From Yoonia sp. (GTDB taxonomy: Bacteria; Pseudomonadota; Alphaproteobacteria; Rhodobacterales; Rhodobacteraceae): 64,000 nucleotides of DNA. The position numbers were made by a program, and so were the translations under genes. Shown in pieces: positions 35,758-44,406 of this stretch; position 1 is the first letter of the stretch, and each line of letters begins with the position of its first letter. The notes under the pieces were generated by a model. That model worked only from the letters and a program-made list of their open reading frames with translations, was not told the origin of the DNA and ran no database searches. The stretch spans positions 124,001-188,000 of the forward strand of contig NZ_JAFMHJ010000001.1 in assembly GCF_017854565.1 (NCBI RefSeq). The letters run 5' to 3'.

Positions 35758-36657
35758 CTATTCCAGACGCGCGGGAAAACCATCGGCGCGCAGATCCGTA
35801 TCCAGCAGATCCTCAAGCAATTTCACGATCATCGGCGATTGCGCGGCGCCGCCATAGGCCGCACGCGCCGCGATATAGGTTTGCTGGGTTGCGGCAACAA
35901 GATCGAGCGGCACTTCGAATTCACGGCCAAAGCCAATGGCAAAGCCAAGATCCTTGAGCGCCAGATCAATGTTGAACGCCACGTCATAGGACCCGTTCAG
36001 CACCAGCGCCCCTTCGGTTTCATGCACGAATGAATTGCCTGACGATGCCTGAATCGCGTGCCATGCCTGTGCAAGGTCAAGGCCGCCACGTTTGGCCAGC
36101 ATCAACGCCTCGCCGCACGCCTTGAGGTGAACAAAGGCCAGCATGTTGGTGATGACCTTGATGATCGCGGCAGAGCCAAGGGGACCCATGTGGAAAACCC
36201 GGTCGCCCATTGCCTGCAGCGCGGGCAGATGCGTATCGAACATGTCTGTGTCACCCCCAGCCAGCATGGTGATCTTGGCTTGGGCGGCCAGATGCACACC
36301 ACCCGTCACCGGCAGCTCCATCATGCGAATGTTCCGGGTGGCGGCACGCGCAGCCAGCCGCAGCACATCGTCGCGGCCAAGGGTCGACATTTCGATCCAA
36401 TGGCTGTCGGGGCGCATGACGGGCAGGATTTGTTCCAGCACTATTTCGGTGACCGTCGGCGATGGCAGGCAGGTGATGACATGATCGACCCCCGCGGCAA
36501 GTGTCGTCGGGTCGTCGGCCCATGTAGCCCCCAGCGCGATCAGCGGATCAGCGGCGGATTTATTCAGATCGGTGACAGTGACCGCAAAACCGCCGCGCAA
36601 CAGGCAGGCCGCGCAGTTCGCGCCAAGATTGCCCAGACCGATATAGCCATAGTGCAT
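35758..36657 (-). CDS. NAD(P)-dependent beta-hydroxyacid dehydrogenase
   Basis: A 299-residue enzyme of the 3-hydroxyisobutyrate/6-phosphogluconate dehydrogenase superfamily. The N-terminal YIGLGNLGANCA binds the nucleotide and TDLNKS follows beta-strand 2. The substrate motif is PVTGGVHLAAQAK, and the catalytic lysine is expected in IIKVITNML (about residue 170). The start at 36657 has AAAGGAA upstream. It lies 10 bp downstream of the MttB-family gene and is co-transcribed with it. The substrate is unknown; the context suggests a product of methylated-amine breakdown (inference). Confidence 0.8.
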   Translation of the reverse strand: MHYGYIGLGNLGANCAACLLRGGFAVTVTDLNKSAADPLIALGATWADDPTTLAAGVDHVITCLPSPTVTEIVLEQILPVMRPDSHWIEMSTLGRDDVLRLAARAATRNIRMMELPVTGGVHLAAQAKITMLAGGDTDMFDTHLPALQAMGDRVFHMGPLGSAAIIKVITNMLAFVHLKACGEALMLAKRGGLDLAQAWHAIQASSGNSFVHETEGALVLNGSYDVAFNIDLALKDLGFAIGFGREFEVPLDLVAATQQTYIAARAAYGGAAQSPMIVKLLEDLLDTDLRADGFPARLE

Positions 36658-36667
36658 GGAAATTCCT

Positions 36668-38206
36668 TTAGTGAAAGTAGATGTTATAGTCGGCGCGGAT
36701 GGCCGCATCGACGGCAGGATCGACCTGTATTTGCGCCCTTGCAAGGATATCATTCTTGCGCGCTATGGCCTTGTCCAGCAGCATGGGGCGTCCGGCCTCG
36801 ACCCATTCCTTGGGGCTCATCCGGTTGCCCAAAGCGGGGTAGATGTATTCGGTTTGCATCAGCTTGAGCGTCTGATCGGACCCAAGATAGTGGCCGGGGC
36901 CACCAAGGCAGACAGCCTTCATTGCGTCGATTGACGTCGAATCTTCGGTCACGTCGATGCCCCGGATCGTGCGCAGAACCTGACCCAGAATATCGTCGCC
37001 CAACACCAGCGATTCAAGGCAGAACCCCAGCAGGGACGCGTGCATTCCAACGGATTCGTAGACCATATTCAGGCCCGAAAGCCCCGCAAGGACATTGGTA
37101 ATCCCCTGCTCCCATCCGGCCTGCATGTCAGGCAGCTTGGCGTCGGATATCCCTGCCGCCGCGCCGCCCGGCAGATCGTAGAACCGGTGCATCTGGGCAC
37201 AACCGGCGGTCAGCAGCGCCTGTTCGGCCGACCCGCCGGACATCGCGCCGGTCCGCAGGTCCGACACGAAAGGCCATGTGCCAAAGACGGCGGGATGCCC
37301 CGGCGCCATCGCGTTCACGTAGACGACACCGGCCAGGCATTCGGCCATCGCCTGAACGATGGCAAGCGCGATGGGGGCTGGTGCCGTCGCCCCCGCCTGT
37401 CCGGCAGACAGCAGCAACACCGGCATGCCACCCCTGATGCAATGCTCCATCGCGATGCAGCTTTCCTCGGCGAATTTCATGGGTGGGACGACGAAACAGT
37501 TCGAGTTGGAGATGAAAGGGCGCGCGCGCCATGCCGCCTCGCCGCCGGCAATACGGTGGATCATATCGAAACCGGGGGCGACATGGTGCGGGTCGCTGAA
37601 CGACGTGCCGACGTGTTTGGTGGTGCCCGCACAACAAGCGTAGATCGTGTTCAGGTCCATTTCAAGGTTATCAACCACATCACGGCAGACCATGGCGCGC
37701 TGGAAAAAGTGTACATTATCAAGGTTATGAGTGATGCGGGCGGCATCGAACAGGTCTTGGGCGGTGCTATCGCGATAGGTATTCGTTGCCAGATCGACGA
37801 TATGCACAGCCGCGCCAGCCGTGCCAAAATGGACGTTGGACCCGCTGAGGTGCAGGTCATGTTTCGGATCGCGCCCGTGCAGTGTGATGTTGCGCGCAGC
37901 AAGCGCCAGCATGTCTTCGACCAAGGCGCGGGGGAACCGCAATCTGCCGTCATCGCCCAGGATCGCCCCCGCTTTGGTCATGATCTCGACCCCGGATGGT
38001 GGGGCTTGCGACAAGCCGATTTGTTCCAACGCATCAAGCGCTGCGGCATGGATGCGCGCGACACCGGCGTCGGTCAGCGGCTTGTATTGCCCGCCCGGCA
38101 TGCCCGCCCGCACGGGGCGCATATTATCCGGCAAAGGTGCGCTGCGCAGCGCGACGCGGGCGGCCCGACCGCCACTGCGAGATTTGGTAAGTACGGTGTC
38201 CGACAT
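36668..38206 (-). CDS. MttB-family corrinoid methyltransferase, non-pyrrolysine
   Basis: A 512-residue TIM-barrel protein of the trimethylamine methyltransferase superfamily. GGQYKPLTDAGVARIHAAALD, LHLSGSNVHFGTAGAAVHIVD and QAGWEQGITNVLAG fit the family. No in-frame amber codon interrupts it, so it is one of the many non-pyrrolysine members, which act on quaternary amines such as betaines. No corrinoid protein or activase gene is adjacent. The start at 38206 follows a GGGGGA site. It forms an operon with the dehydrogenase and is divergent from a LysR gene. Confidence 0.8.
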   Translation of the reverse strand: MSDTVLTKSRSGGRAARVALRSAPLPDNMRPVRAGMPGGQYKPLTDAGVARIHAAALDALEQIGLSQAPPSGVEIMTKAGAILGDDGRLRFPRALVEDMLALAARNITLHGRDPKHDLHLSGSNVHFGTAGAAVHIVDLATNTYRDSTAQDLFDAARITHNLDNVHFFQRAMVCRDVVDNLEMDLNTIYACCAGTTKHVGTSFSDPHHVAPGFDMIHRIAGGEAAWRARPFISNSNCFVVPPMKFAEESCIAMEHCIRGGMPVLLLSAGQAGATAPAPIALAIVQAMAECLAGVVYVNAMAPGHPAVFGTWPFVSDLRTGAMSGGSAEQALLTAGCAQMHRFYDLPGGAAAGISDAKLPDMQAGWEQGITNVLAGLSGLNMVYESVGMHASLLGFCLESLVLGDDILGQVLRTIRGIDVTEDSTSIDAMKAVCLGGPGHYLGSDQTLKLMQTEYIYPALGNRMSPKEWVEAGRPMLLDKAIARKNDILARAQIQVDPAVDAAIRADYNIYFH

Positions 38207-38281
38207 GGCGTGATCCCCCAATATCATCGCAGTATTGCGCCGGCCCGCACGCAGATCAATTCGCCGTTTCATATGATATTG

Positions 38282-38296
38282 ATCGGCATTACCGAT
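38282..38296. promoter_or_regulatory. LysR-type operator (T-N11-A) between mttB-like gene and lysR
   Basis: ATCGG-CATTA-CCGAT is a perfect 5-bp inverted repeat with a 5-nt spacer. It contains the LysR-family core T-N11-A (T at 38283, A at 38295). It lies 76 bp upstream of the mttB-like start and 18 bp upstream of the lysR start, the normal place for a regulator that activates the divergent gene and represses itself. Confidence 0.65.
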
Positions 38297-38313
38297 TAGT
38301 GCAAAGTGCAGCC

Positions 38314-39186
38314 ATGCAGATTGAATTGATCGAAACCTTTCTGGACCTGTGCGAGACGCAAAGCTTTAACCAAACGGCGGATCGGATGGGGGTGACGCAG
38401 TCCACCGTATCGGGGCGGATAAAATCGTTGGAAAAGACGGTCGGGCGGCGGCTGTTCCGGCGATCTCGTTCGGGGACCGCGCTAACCACCGAAGGGCTGC
38501 GGTTTGAACCCCACGCCCGCAGTTTGCGGCACGGCTGGGCAACCGCGCTGAATGCCACGCGCGACAGCGGGATCGCCGGTGTCACGATGCGGATCGGCGT
38601 GCAGCATGACCTGATCGGCGTGGCCCCCAGCCAGTTGATCGGGCGATTCCGCGCCGCCCTGCCCGAGACGGTATTTTTCTTCGAGGCCGATTATTCCGCA
38701 CAGATGTGTGCCGATCTGGTGGCCGGCACACAGGATGTCGCCGTGCTTTATTCACCCAGAATGCACCCGGACCTGCATTTTGAAACATTGGGCGAAATCA
38801 ACTATGTCATGGTATCGACAACGACGGACCGTTTGGCGGATGTGCGGGCCGACACGTATATTCTGGCAAACTATGCCCCGGCATTTGCCGAAGCGCACGC
38901 GGCGGCGTTGCCCAGCCTGACGCGGGTGTCCCTGTCGATTGGGCAAAACGCGGCGATGGTGGATTTGCTGACGTCGCTCTCGGGCGCGGCCTATGTCCTG
39001 CCGCATTCAGCAGCCGCGTTGGTCGCGGCCGGTGCCGGTTTTTATGTGCAGGATGCCCCGCCAATATCGCAACCGATCTTTGCCGGGATCACGATGCGCA
39101 ATCGGCACCGGGCGGCCTATCGCAAGCTGATGCGTCTGGCACATGACCAGTTTGGCCCCAAGACGCAGGGGCGTCCAAAGGCGTAG
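38314..39186 (+). CDS. LysR-family transcriptional regulator
   Basis: A 290-residue regulator. The N-terminal winged helix-turn-helix is clear: FLDLCETQSFNQTADRMGVTQSTVSGRIKSLE, here broken in the usual order of helix 1, helix 2 and recognition helix, followed by LFRRSRSGTALTTEG. Residues from about 90 onward form the effector domain. The ATG at 38314 gives the standard length; a GTG at 38299 would add five residues. It is divergent from the MttB-family operon, its probable target. The effector could be a methylated amine (inference). Confidence 0.88.
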   Translation: MQIELIETFLDLCETQSFNQTADRMGVTQSTVSGRIKSLEKTVGRRLFRRSRSGTALTTEGLRFEPHARSLRHGWATALNATRDSGIAGVTMRIGVQHDLIGVAPSQLIGRFRAALPETVFFFEADYSAQMCADLVAGTQDVAVLYSPRMHPDLHFETLGEINYVMVSTTTDRLADVRADTYILANYAPAFAEAHAAALPSLTRVSLSIGQNAAMVDLLTSLSGAAYVLPHSAAALVAAGAGFYVQDAPPISQPIFAGITMRNRHRAAYRKLMRLAHDQFGPKTQGRPKA

Positions 39187-39226
39187 GGGTTGCCGCCGCG
39201 TCTGTGCGTCGCGACGGCGTTGGGCA

Positions 39227-40081
39227 TCAATGGGCCAGAAACACAGCCGCAGTTTCCTGTTCGATCATCGTGCGGGTGGTCCCGCCGAAAACGGATTCGC
39301 GCAGACGGGTATGCCCATAGGCACCCATCACAATCAGATCGGCCGCATCAAGGCTGGCCCGATCCAGAATGACCCCGCCAAGCTCATCGCCGTTCGTCTG
39401 ATATTGCTGAACGGTGACGTTGCAGCCGTGATGGCTGAGCCATTTTGCAAGGTCCGCACCGGGTTCTTCGCCATCCTCGCCCTCTTTCCTGACGGCATCA
39501 AAGGTCGCGATGGTGACCTTTTTCGCAGAAAGCAACATCGGCAGCGCCGCGTGAACGGCACGGGCGGCCTGCTGGCTGTTGTTCCACGCGACGAACACGT
39601 GTTCGGGCGACAGCGGCTTGGCCGTTTGACGCGGATTGATGATCACACCCGTCGGGGACTGGAACAAAATCCCATACAGGATCGTGCGAAACGCATCCCC
39701 GTTTTCGCGCATGTTGTCCTGCATCACGGCGACATCGCACAGCATCGCATGCGGGGCGACCATCTCATCCAAAGTTGCCGGAAAAGAGCAGATTACGCCC
39801 GCCTCGCCGGACACGCCTTGCACGGTGAAGAAATGGTTACTTTTCTCGCGCTGATCGGCAAGATCCTGGGCCAGCGCCTGACGCTCTTCGACCCAACTGT
39901 GCGGGATTTCAACCGCGCCATAGGGCATGCCGCCATAAGCATAGGCCGGGATCGGTTTGATCGGACCGATATGCAGGACAGACAGATGCGCGTTCTGCTT
40001 GGTCGCCGCATCCACCAGATATTCCAGATCGGCGGTTGTACCAGACGGCCCTTGCAGGACGAGGATGGTTTGGTTCTTCAT
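39227..40081 (-). CDS. Tandem universal stress protein
   Basis: A 284-residue protein with two Usp domains. The C-terminal one carries the ATP-binding pattern GAYGHTRLRESVFGGTTRTM (G-x2-G-x9-G-S/T). The N-terminal one (about 1-145) is degenerate and lacks that pattern. Usp proteins of this type support survival under starvation or low oxygen. The FNR-type box at 40139-40152 is centred 64.5 bp upstream of its ATG, so anaerobic induction is likely. It is divergent from cbpA. Confidence 0.88.
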   Translation of the reverse strand: MKNQTILVLQGPSGTTADLEYLVDAATKQNAHLSVLHIGPIKPIPAYAYGGMPYGAVEIPHSWVEERQALAQDLADQREKSNHFFTVQGVSGEAGVICSFPATLDEMVAPHAMLCDVAVMQDNMRENGDAFRTILYGILFQSPTGVIINPRQTAKPLSPEHVFVAWNNSQQAARAVHAALPMLLSAKKVTIATFDAVRKEGEDGEEPGADLAKWLSHHGCNVTVQQYQTNGDELGGVILDRASLDAADLIVMGAYGHTRLRESVFGGTTRTMIEQETAAVFLAH

Positions 40082-40138
40082 GACAGGCTCCTTTGCATGA
40101 CCTTGTTAATGTCCTAAGCGCTTTGCCCGTCACGCGAA

Positions 40139-40152
40139 TTGACCTGCATCAA
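40139..40152. promoter_or_regulatory. FNR/FixK-type box between usp and cbpA
   Basis: TTGAC-CTGC-ATCAA matches the Fnr/FixK consensus TTGAY-N4-RTCAA. Its centre is 64.5 bp from the usp ATG and 63.5 bp from the cbpA ATG. With activation at -41.5 this leaves a leader of about 22-23 nt on each side, so one box could serve both divergent promoters. Confidence 0.75.
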
Positions 40153-40208
40153 TAGGCACCTTTTTGCCTGCGATAGCGTGCCTGCAAACAAGGAAAAGAG
40201 CGTCGGGC

Positions 40209-41108
40209 ATGGCTGGTGAGGATTTCTATAAGGTTTTGGGCGTGGCCCGGACTGCCAGCGCGGACGACATCAAGCGTGCGTATCGCAAGCTGGCGCGCAA
40301 ATATCATCCCGATGTACACAAAGGTGCCGGCACAGCCGAGAAATTTCAGGCCGTCGGCAATGCGTATGACGTGCTGCGCAACCCCGAAAAACGGGCGGCC
40401 TATGATGCGTATGGCGCGGATTGGGAAAACCCGCCACGCCCCGCGCAAGAAGGACAAAACTGGGACGGCGGTTTTGGCTTTGCCCGCGAAGACATGAGCC
40501 GGGCCGATGCGGGTGTTTTTCGGGATTTCTTTGATGCCTTCGGGTCGCGCGGGGGGTTTTCACGGCCATCCCCCCAACAGGCGCGTCTGGCGCTTGATCT
40601 CGAGGATGTGTTCGCCGGTGCGCGCAAGATCGTCGGGCTGCGGATGCCGGAAATGGACCCGCAAGGCCGGATGCATTGGCGCGATCACAAGGTCGTCGTG
40701 AACGTGCCCAAGGGTATTGGCGAAGGCCAGCATCTGCGCCTCAAGGGTCAGGGTGCCGAAGGGGCCGATTTGATCCTCGAGATCGCGCTGAACCCGCACC
40801 CGATCTTTCGGGTGGATGGCCGCGACATCAGTGTCGATCTGCCGATCACACCCTGGGAGGCGGCGTTGGGCGCCCGTATTGCCATGCCCACACCGGGCGG
40901 CAAGGTGCAAGTCAAAGTGCCGCCCAACGCCCGCAGCGGACAGCGCTTGCGCCTGAAAGGGCGCGGAATGCCGGGGGCCGTGCCCGGCGATCTTTATGCG
41001 TCTTTGTTGATCGTGAACCCACCGGTCAAGACAGCCAAGGCGCGGGAATTCTACGAACGTATGGCGGGGGAACTAAAGTTTGATCCACGCAAAGATCAGG
41101 GAGCTTGA
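40209..41108 (+). CDS. cbpA: DnaJ-class co-chaperone CbpA
   Basis: A 299-residue J-domain protein. The J domain (about 4-70) has YHPDVH with the HPD tripeptide that stimulates DnaK. A glycine/phenylalanine-rich linker (about 85-125) follows, then the substrate-binding C-terminal domains (LDLEDVFAGARK, VPPNARSGQRLRLKGRGMPG). The zinc-finger of DnaJ is absent, as expected for CbpA. The start at 40209 (MAGEDFYKVL) is the family start. It is followed by a CbpM-like modulator. Confidence 0.9.
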   Translation: MAGEDFYKVLGVARTASADDIKRAYRKLARKYHPDVHKGAGTAEKFQAVGNAYDVLRNPEKRAAYDAYGADWENPPRPAQEGQNWDGGFGFAREDMSRADAGVFRDFFDAFGSRGGFSRPSPQQARLALDLEDVFAGARKIVGLRMPEMDPQGRMHWRDHKVVVNVPKGIGEGQHLRLKGQGAEGADLILEIALNPHPIFRVDGRDISVDLPITPWEAALGARIAMPTPGGKVQVKVPPNARSGQRLRLKGRGMPGAVPGDLYASLLIVNPPVKTAKAREFYERMAGELKFDPRKDQGA

Positions 41109-41112
41109 GGAG

Positions 41113-41412
41113 ATGAGACTGGCAAATCGCGAGCATATCGAAGTGATTGAAACGCTGACGCTGACAGAGCTGAGCGCGTTCTGCCATGTGCAGGCCGACT
41201 GGGTCACGTCGCTGGTTGATTACGGCGTATTGGACCCGTTGGGCGGTGACGCGGCGGATTGGCGGTTTTCGCCGCCCAATGTGCTGCGCGCCCGCAAGGC
41301 CCGCCGATTGACCCATGATCTGGGTCTGAACTTGGCCGGTGTGGCGTTGGTTCTGGATCTGATCGAGGAACGCGACGCATTGGCGCGCAAGCTGGCGCAG
41401 TTGGGTTACTGA
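41113..41412 (+). CDS. cbpM: CbpM-like chaperone modulator
   Basis: A 99-residue MerR-like helical protein. ELSAFCHVQADWVTSLVDYGVLDP and the later RLTHDLGLNLAGVALVLDLIEE resemble CbpM, which inhibits CbpA. Its position directly after cbpA agrees. The ATG at 41113 gives the family length, but its GAGG site is only 2 nt away. A TTG at 41080, overlapping cbpA by 29 bp, is an alternative start. Confidence 0.8.
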   Translation: MRLANREHIEVIETLTLTELSAFCHVQADWVTSLVDYGVLDPLGGDAADWRFSPPNVLRARKARRLTHDLGLNLAGVALVLDLIEERDALARKLAQLGY

Positions 41413-41417
41413 CGCAC

Positions 41418-41448
41418 CGGGGCGCGCCCGCAACGGCGCCGCGCCCCG
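41418..41448. terminator. GC hairpin between cbpM and hsp20
   Basis: A perfect 9-bp stem (41418-41426 with 41440-41448) closes a 13-nt loop between two convergent genes. Only a short GTTTC follows on the plus strand. It probably ends transcription from both sides. Confidence 0.6.
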
Positions 41449-41455
41449 TTTCGCG

Positions 41456-41932
41456 CTACTTGTCGACGATTTCAACTTTGCGCAGGGCAGCCTTTGCCGT
41501 GGCGGGTTTGCGGATTTGCAGCTTGAGCACGCCGCCTTCGAATTCAGCGGTCACCGCCTCGTCATCGGGGGCAAAGCCCAGCGGGATCGTGCGCTGAAAC
41601 CGGCCATAGCTGCGTTCGACAAGGCGGTAATTCTTGTCTTTCTCTTCGCGCTTATCCTCTTTTTCGCCTTTCAGCGTCAGCAGTTCACCATTGATCGTGA
41701 CGTCGATGTCATCCTTGGTGACACCCGGCACCTCTGCGGTGATTTCCAGCATGTCATCGGTTTCCGACAGGTCAATGGCGGGCACCATCTGGCCCGAAAC
41801 ACCCAGACGAAACGCCGTGTCGCGGGTCATCGGGTTGAAACGGAATCGGTCAATCACGCGCTCCATCTCTTGCTGCAGCGTCTCAAAGAAGGGCTGTGGG
41901 TTGTTGGGTTGCAGAGCGATCTGGTTATCCAT
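41456..41932 (-). CDS. Small heat shock protein, Hsp20 family
   Basis: A 158-residue alpha-crystallin-type chaperone that holds unfolding proteins. The crystallin domain runs from about 50 to 145 (PAIDLSETDDMLEITAEVPGV, then LTLKGEKEDKREEKDKNY). The A-x-x-x-G-V-L motif is in AEFEGGVLKLQI. The start at 41932 has AAAGGAA upstream. The FNR-type box at 41993-42006 is centred 67.5 bp from the ATG, so it should respond to low oxygen. Confidence 0.92.
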   Translation of the reverse strand: MDNQIALQPNNPQPFFETLQQEMERVIDRFRFNPMTRDTAFRLGVSGQMVPAIDLSETDDMLEITAEVPGVTKDDIDVTINGELLTLKGEKEDKREEKDKNYRLVERSYGRFQRTIPLGFAPDDEAVTAEFEGGVLKLQIRKPATAKAALRKVEIVDK

Positions 41933-41992
41933 GACGATTCCTTTCGGTTGGGGTTGATGCCGGCAGGGATACAGTTTCACCCCGAAAATTGA

Positions 41993-42006
41993 TTGATTTT
42001 AGTCAA
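41993..42006. promoter_or_regulatory. FNR/FixK-type box between hsp20 and membrane-protein operon
   Basis: TTGAT-TTTA-GTCAA fits TTGAY-N4-RTCAA. The centre is 67.5 bp from the hsp20 ATG on one side and 65.5 bp from the ATG at 42065 on the other. As at 40139, a single box is placed to control both divergent genes. Confidence 0.75.
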
Positions 42007-42064
42007 TTGGGCGGCCCTTGGGCTGCGCTAGAAAGGGCGCAACCGAAATCAGCGAGGTCATGCC

Positions 42065-43261
42065 ATGTGGAAATTCATCCTGATACCGCTGATCGTAATG
42101 GCAGGCATGGCCGACGCCGAAAGCGTCACCACGACGAACGGCACCGACACGTTCACCGCCGGGTCCACGATCATGCAAAGCTATAACGCCACGGGTGATG
42201 TATTTGTCGCCGGTGATGTCGTCACGACCGCAGGTCAGGCCGGCGGCGACGTGCATGTCGCGGGTATGGACGTGGATTTCAACACCGCGACGGACGCGGA
42301 TTTATACGCCATCGGGGCGACCGTGACGATCCGTGCCAATGTCGCCCAAGACGTCACCGCGATCGCCTATAGCGTGCGCCTTGCGCCCGAGGCGGCGGTG
42401 GGCGGCAATGCGCGCCTTGCCGGGCGGGCGGTGATCATTGACGGTCCCATCGCCGGGGCGCTGTCGGTTGCCGCGGGCGAGGTCACGCTGAACGGCACGA
42501 TCGCTGGCGACGCGCGGATCACGGCAGAAACGATCAGCTTTGGCCCCGACGCCAAAATCCTTGGCCTTCTGACCTACGCCAGCGAAGAGCAGATGCGCAT
42601 CCCCGAACGTGTGATCCCCGCCGACCGTGTCCGCCATGAAACATTGGACAGTGGGCGCATGTGGGACGAAATAAACCGCACATGGGACAAAGCCGAAATG
42701 CCGATGATGCCGACGTTCATGTCGCTGTTCGGGTTCTTCTTGATCACGCTGGCGTTCTTTGTGCTGATTGGCAGCATTTTCCTGACGTTCACGCCCAAGA
42801 TCATCGCCAGCATGCGCCGCGAGGTTGCAGACCGGCCCGGACATATCTTTCTGCTTGGTATTCTGGGGCTGTCGATGCTGTTCGGGCTGGTGCCGATCAC
42901 CGCGCTGACCATCGTCGGACTGCCGTTTGTGCCCTTCGCGATCTTGCTGATCCTTCTGGCCTGGACGCTGGGCTATGTGCTGGCCGCCTATGCCATTGCC
43001 ATGCGCGTGATGGCGCTACTGGGCGGGGCCGAGCATCCGCCATTGCTGATCCGGCTGCTGATTCTGGTGGTTGCCGTTTGTATCGTGACGCTGCTGAACT
43101 TTATCCCGTTCGTGGGGTGGATCATCAACTACACGCTGGTGTTGCTGGGTATCGGCGCCATGACCAGCGCGCTTTTCAACTGGCTGATTGGCAACCCAGG
43201 TTACGCATTCGACGTCGATATGAAGCCGATCACCCCCCAAGAACCAACCACAGGAGCCTGA
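42065..43261 (+). CDS. Membrane protein with polymer-forming-like exported domain
   Basis: A 398-residue protein. A signal peptide (MWKFILIPLIVMAGMADA) is followed by about 150 residues of short repeating strands (DVFVAGDVV, GGDVHVAGMDVDF, DADLYAIGATV, GGNARLAGRAVIIDG). This resembles the bactofilin/polymer-forming beta-helix. From about residue 210 four hydrophobic helices follow. The export signal differs from cytoplasmic bactofilins. Function is unknown; an envelope scaffold under low oxygen is inferred from the FNR-type box upstream. The DUF2267 gene starts two bases after its stop. Confidence 0.65.
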   Translation: MWKFILIPLIVMAGMADAESVTTTNGTDTFTAGSTIMQSYNATGDVFVAGDVVTTAGQAGGDVHVAGMDVDFNTATDADLYAIGATVTIRANVAQDVTAIAYSVRLAPEAAVGGNARLAGRAVIIDGPIAGALSVAAGEVTLNGTIAGDARITAETISFGPDAKILGLLTYASEEQMRIPERVIPADRVRHETLDSGRMWDEINRTWDKAEMPMMPTFMSLFGFFLITLAFFVLIGSIFLTFTPKIIASMRREVADRPGHIFLLGILGLSMLFGLVPITALTIVGLPFVPFAILLILLAWTLGYVLAAYAIAMRVMALLGGAEHPPLLIRLLILVVAVCIVTLLNFIPFVGWIINYTLVLLGIGAMTSALFNWLIGNPGYAFDVDMKPITPQEPTTGA

Positions 43262-43263
43262 CC

Positions 43264-43692
43264 ATGACACGTACGATACATGTCTTTGACCGCACGGTGC
43301 ATGAAGCCCACGATTGGGTGAACGAACTGACGGGGCGGCTTGACTGGACCAGCGAACGGGATGCGCTGCGCCTGTTGCGCACCGTGATGTGCCGGGTCCG
43401 TGACCATCTGCCGGTCAATGAAATGGCGCAATTTTCGGCACAGCTGCCGATCATATTGCGCGGTATGTTCTATGAAGGATGGCAGCCCAAACTGACCCCC
43501 GTGCACGAACGCCGTGCCGCAGATTTTATCGACACCATCCAGCAGGACGTTGGCGATATCCTCGACTATCGCGGGCCCGCCGACATCACGGCGGTTTTCA
43601 AACTGATCAACGCGCGGATTTCACGCGGCGAGGTAGAGGATGTGCGCGCAAACCTGCCCGCACAACTGCGTGATATGTGGCCGGAACCCTGA
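43264..43692 (+). CDS. DUF2267-family protein
   Basis: A 142-residue soluble protein. VHEAHDWVNELTGRLDW, ALRLLRTVMCRVRDHLPVNE and MFYEGWQP are typical of DUF2267, often found in stress or redox clusters. No catalytic residues are known. It starts two bases after the membrane-protein gene and is co-transcribed with it. Confidence 0.85.
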   Translation: MTRTIHVFDRTVHEAHDWVNELTGRLDWTSERDALRLLRTVMCRVRDHLPVNEMAQFSAQLPIILRGMFYEGWQPKLTPVHERRAADFIDTIQQDVGDILDYRGPADITAVFKLINARISRGEVEDVRANLPAQLRDMWPEP

Positions 43693-43713
43693 TGTCCGGC
43701 TCGCCGTGGGTGA

Positions 43714-44406
43714 CTATATGTCACCTTCGGCAACGGCCAAAAGATCACGTGGTTTCAACACGATAACCGTATGCACCCGATCAAGCGCGATCACATTGCT
43801 TTTGCGCAATTGGGTAAACGTCCGGCAGACCGTTTCCGTGGTCAGCCCCAGAAAATCAGCGATATCCGATCTGCTCATGGGAAGATCGAACTGGGTGAAT
43901 TGGCCAAGGTCGGTGCCGACACGTTCCGACAGGATGCACAGAAACGACGCGACCCGTTCGCTGGCCGATTTGCGCCCCAGCATCAAAAAATGATCCTGCA
44001 TCGCGCTGATCTCGCGCAGGGCCGCCTGTAGCAGACGGGTACGCAAGGCCGCATCGCCTTTGTTGCTTTCCAATGCGGATCGGTTGTGTACCACAACGGC
44101 CGCTGCCCGCAGCACATCGCAGTCCGTGTGATAGCGCCCGTCACTGGGAAAGCCCACGACGTCGCCGGGATAGCCAAAAGCGATGACCTGCCGCCGCCCA
44201 TCTTCCAGCACACGCGTCAGGCGCAAAACGCCGCTGACGACTTCGTAGATATTGCGTGCATCCTGACCTTCGTGAAACAGGTGCTTGCCCGGTTGCAGCC
44301 GATGCAGGTGCCGCATGCGCGACGCCGCGCCAGACTCGGAAATCGGCTGCCGTTCGAGATGGTCGTTTGGTCGTGTAACGTACATTGCCGTTGCCCCCAG
44401 TTGCAT
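43714..44406 (-). CDS. Crp/Fnr-family regulator without Fe-S cysteines
   Basis: A 230-residue regulator. A cyclic-nucleotide-fold sensor domain (LQPGKHLFHEGQ, FGYPGDVVGFPSD) precedes a winged helix with SRSDIADFLGLTTETVCRTF. In the recognition helix the Glu and Arg that read TTGA in Fnr are kept, but the serine between them is cysteine (ETVCR). The N-terminal cysteine cluster of Fnr is absent, so it is closer to FixK/Dnr types, which do not sense oxygen directly. It is the obvious candidate for the five boxes nearby. The ATG at 44385 is an alternative start. Confidence 0.85.
   Translation of the reverse strand: MQLGATAMYVTRPNDHLERQPISESGAASRMRHLHRLQPGKHLFHEGQDARNIYEVVSGVLRLTRVLEDGRRQVIAFGYPGDVVGFPSDGRYHTDCDVLRAAAVVVHNRSALESNKGDAALRTRLLQAALREISAMQDHFLMLGRKSASERVASFLCILSERVGTDLGQFTQFDLPMSRSDIADFLGLTTETVCRTFTQLRKSNVIALDRVHTVIVLKPRDLLAVAEGDI

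Noticed and set aside
36668-38206. Pyrrolysine-containing trimethylamine methyltransferase
   Set aside because: No in-frame amber codon is present and no pyl genes are nearby, so it is a non-pyrrolysine MttB homologue.
38282-38296. FNR box upstream of lysR
   Set aside because: TTGATCGGCATTAC has one matching half only; the symmetry fits a LysR site instead.
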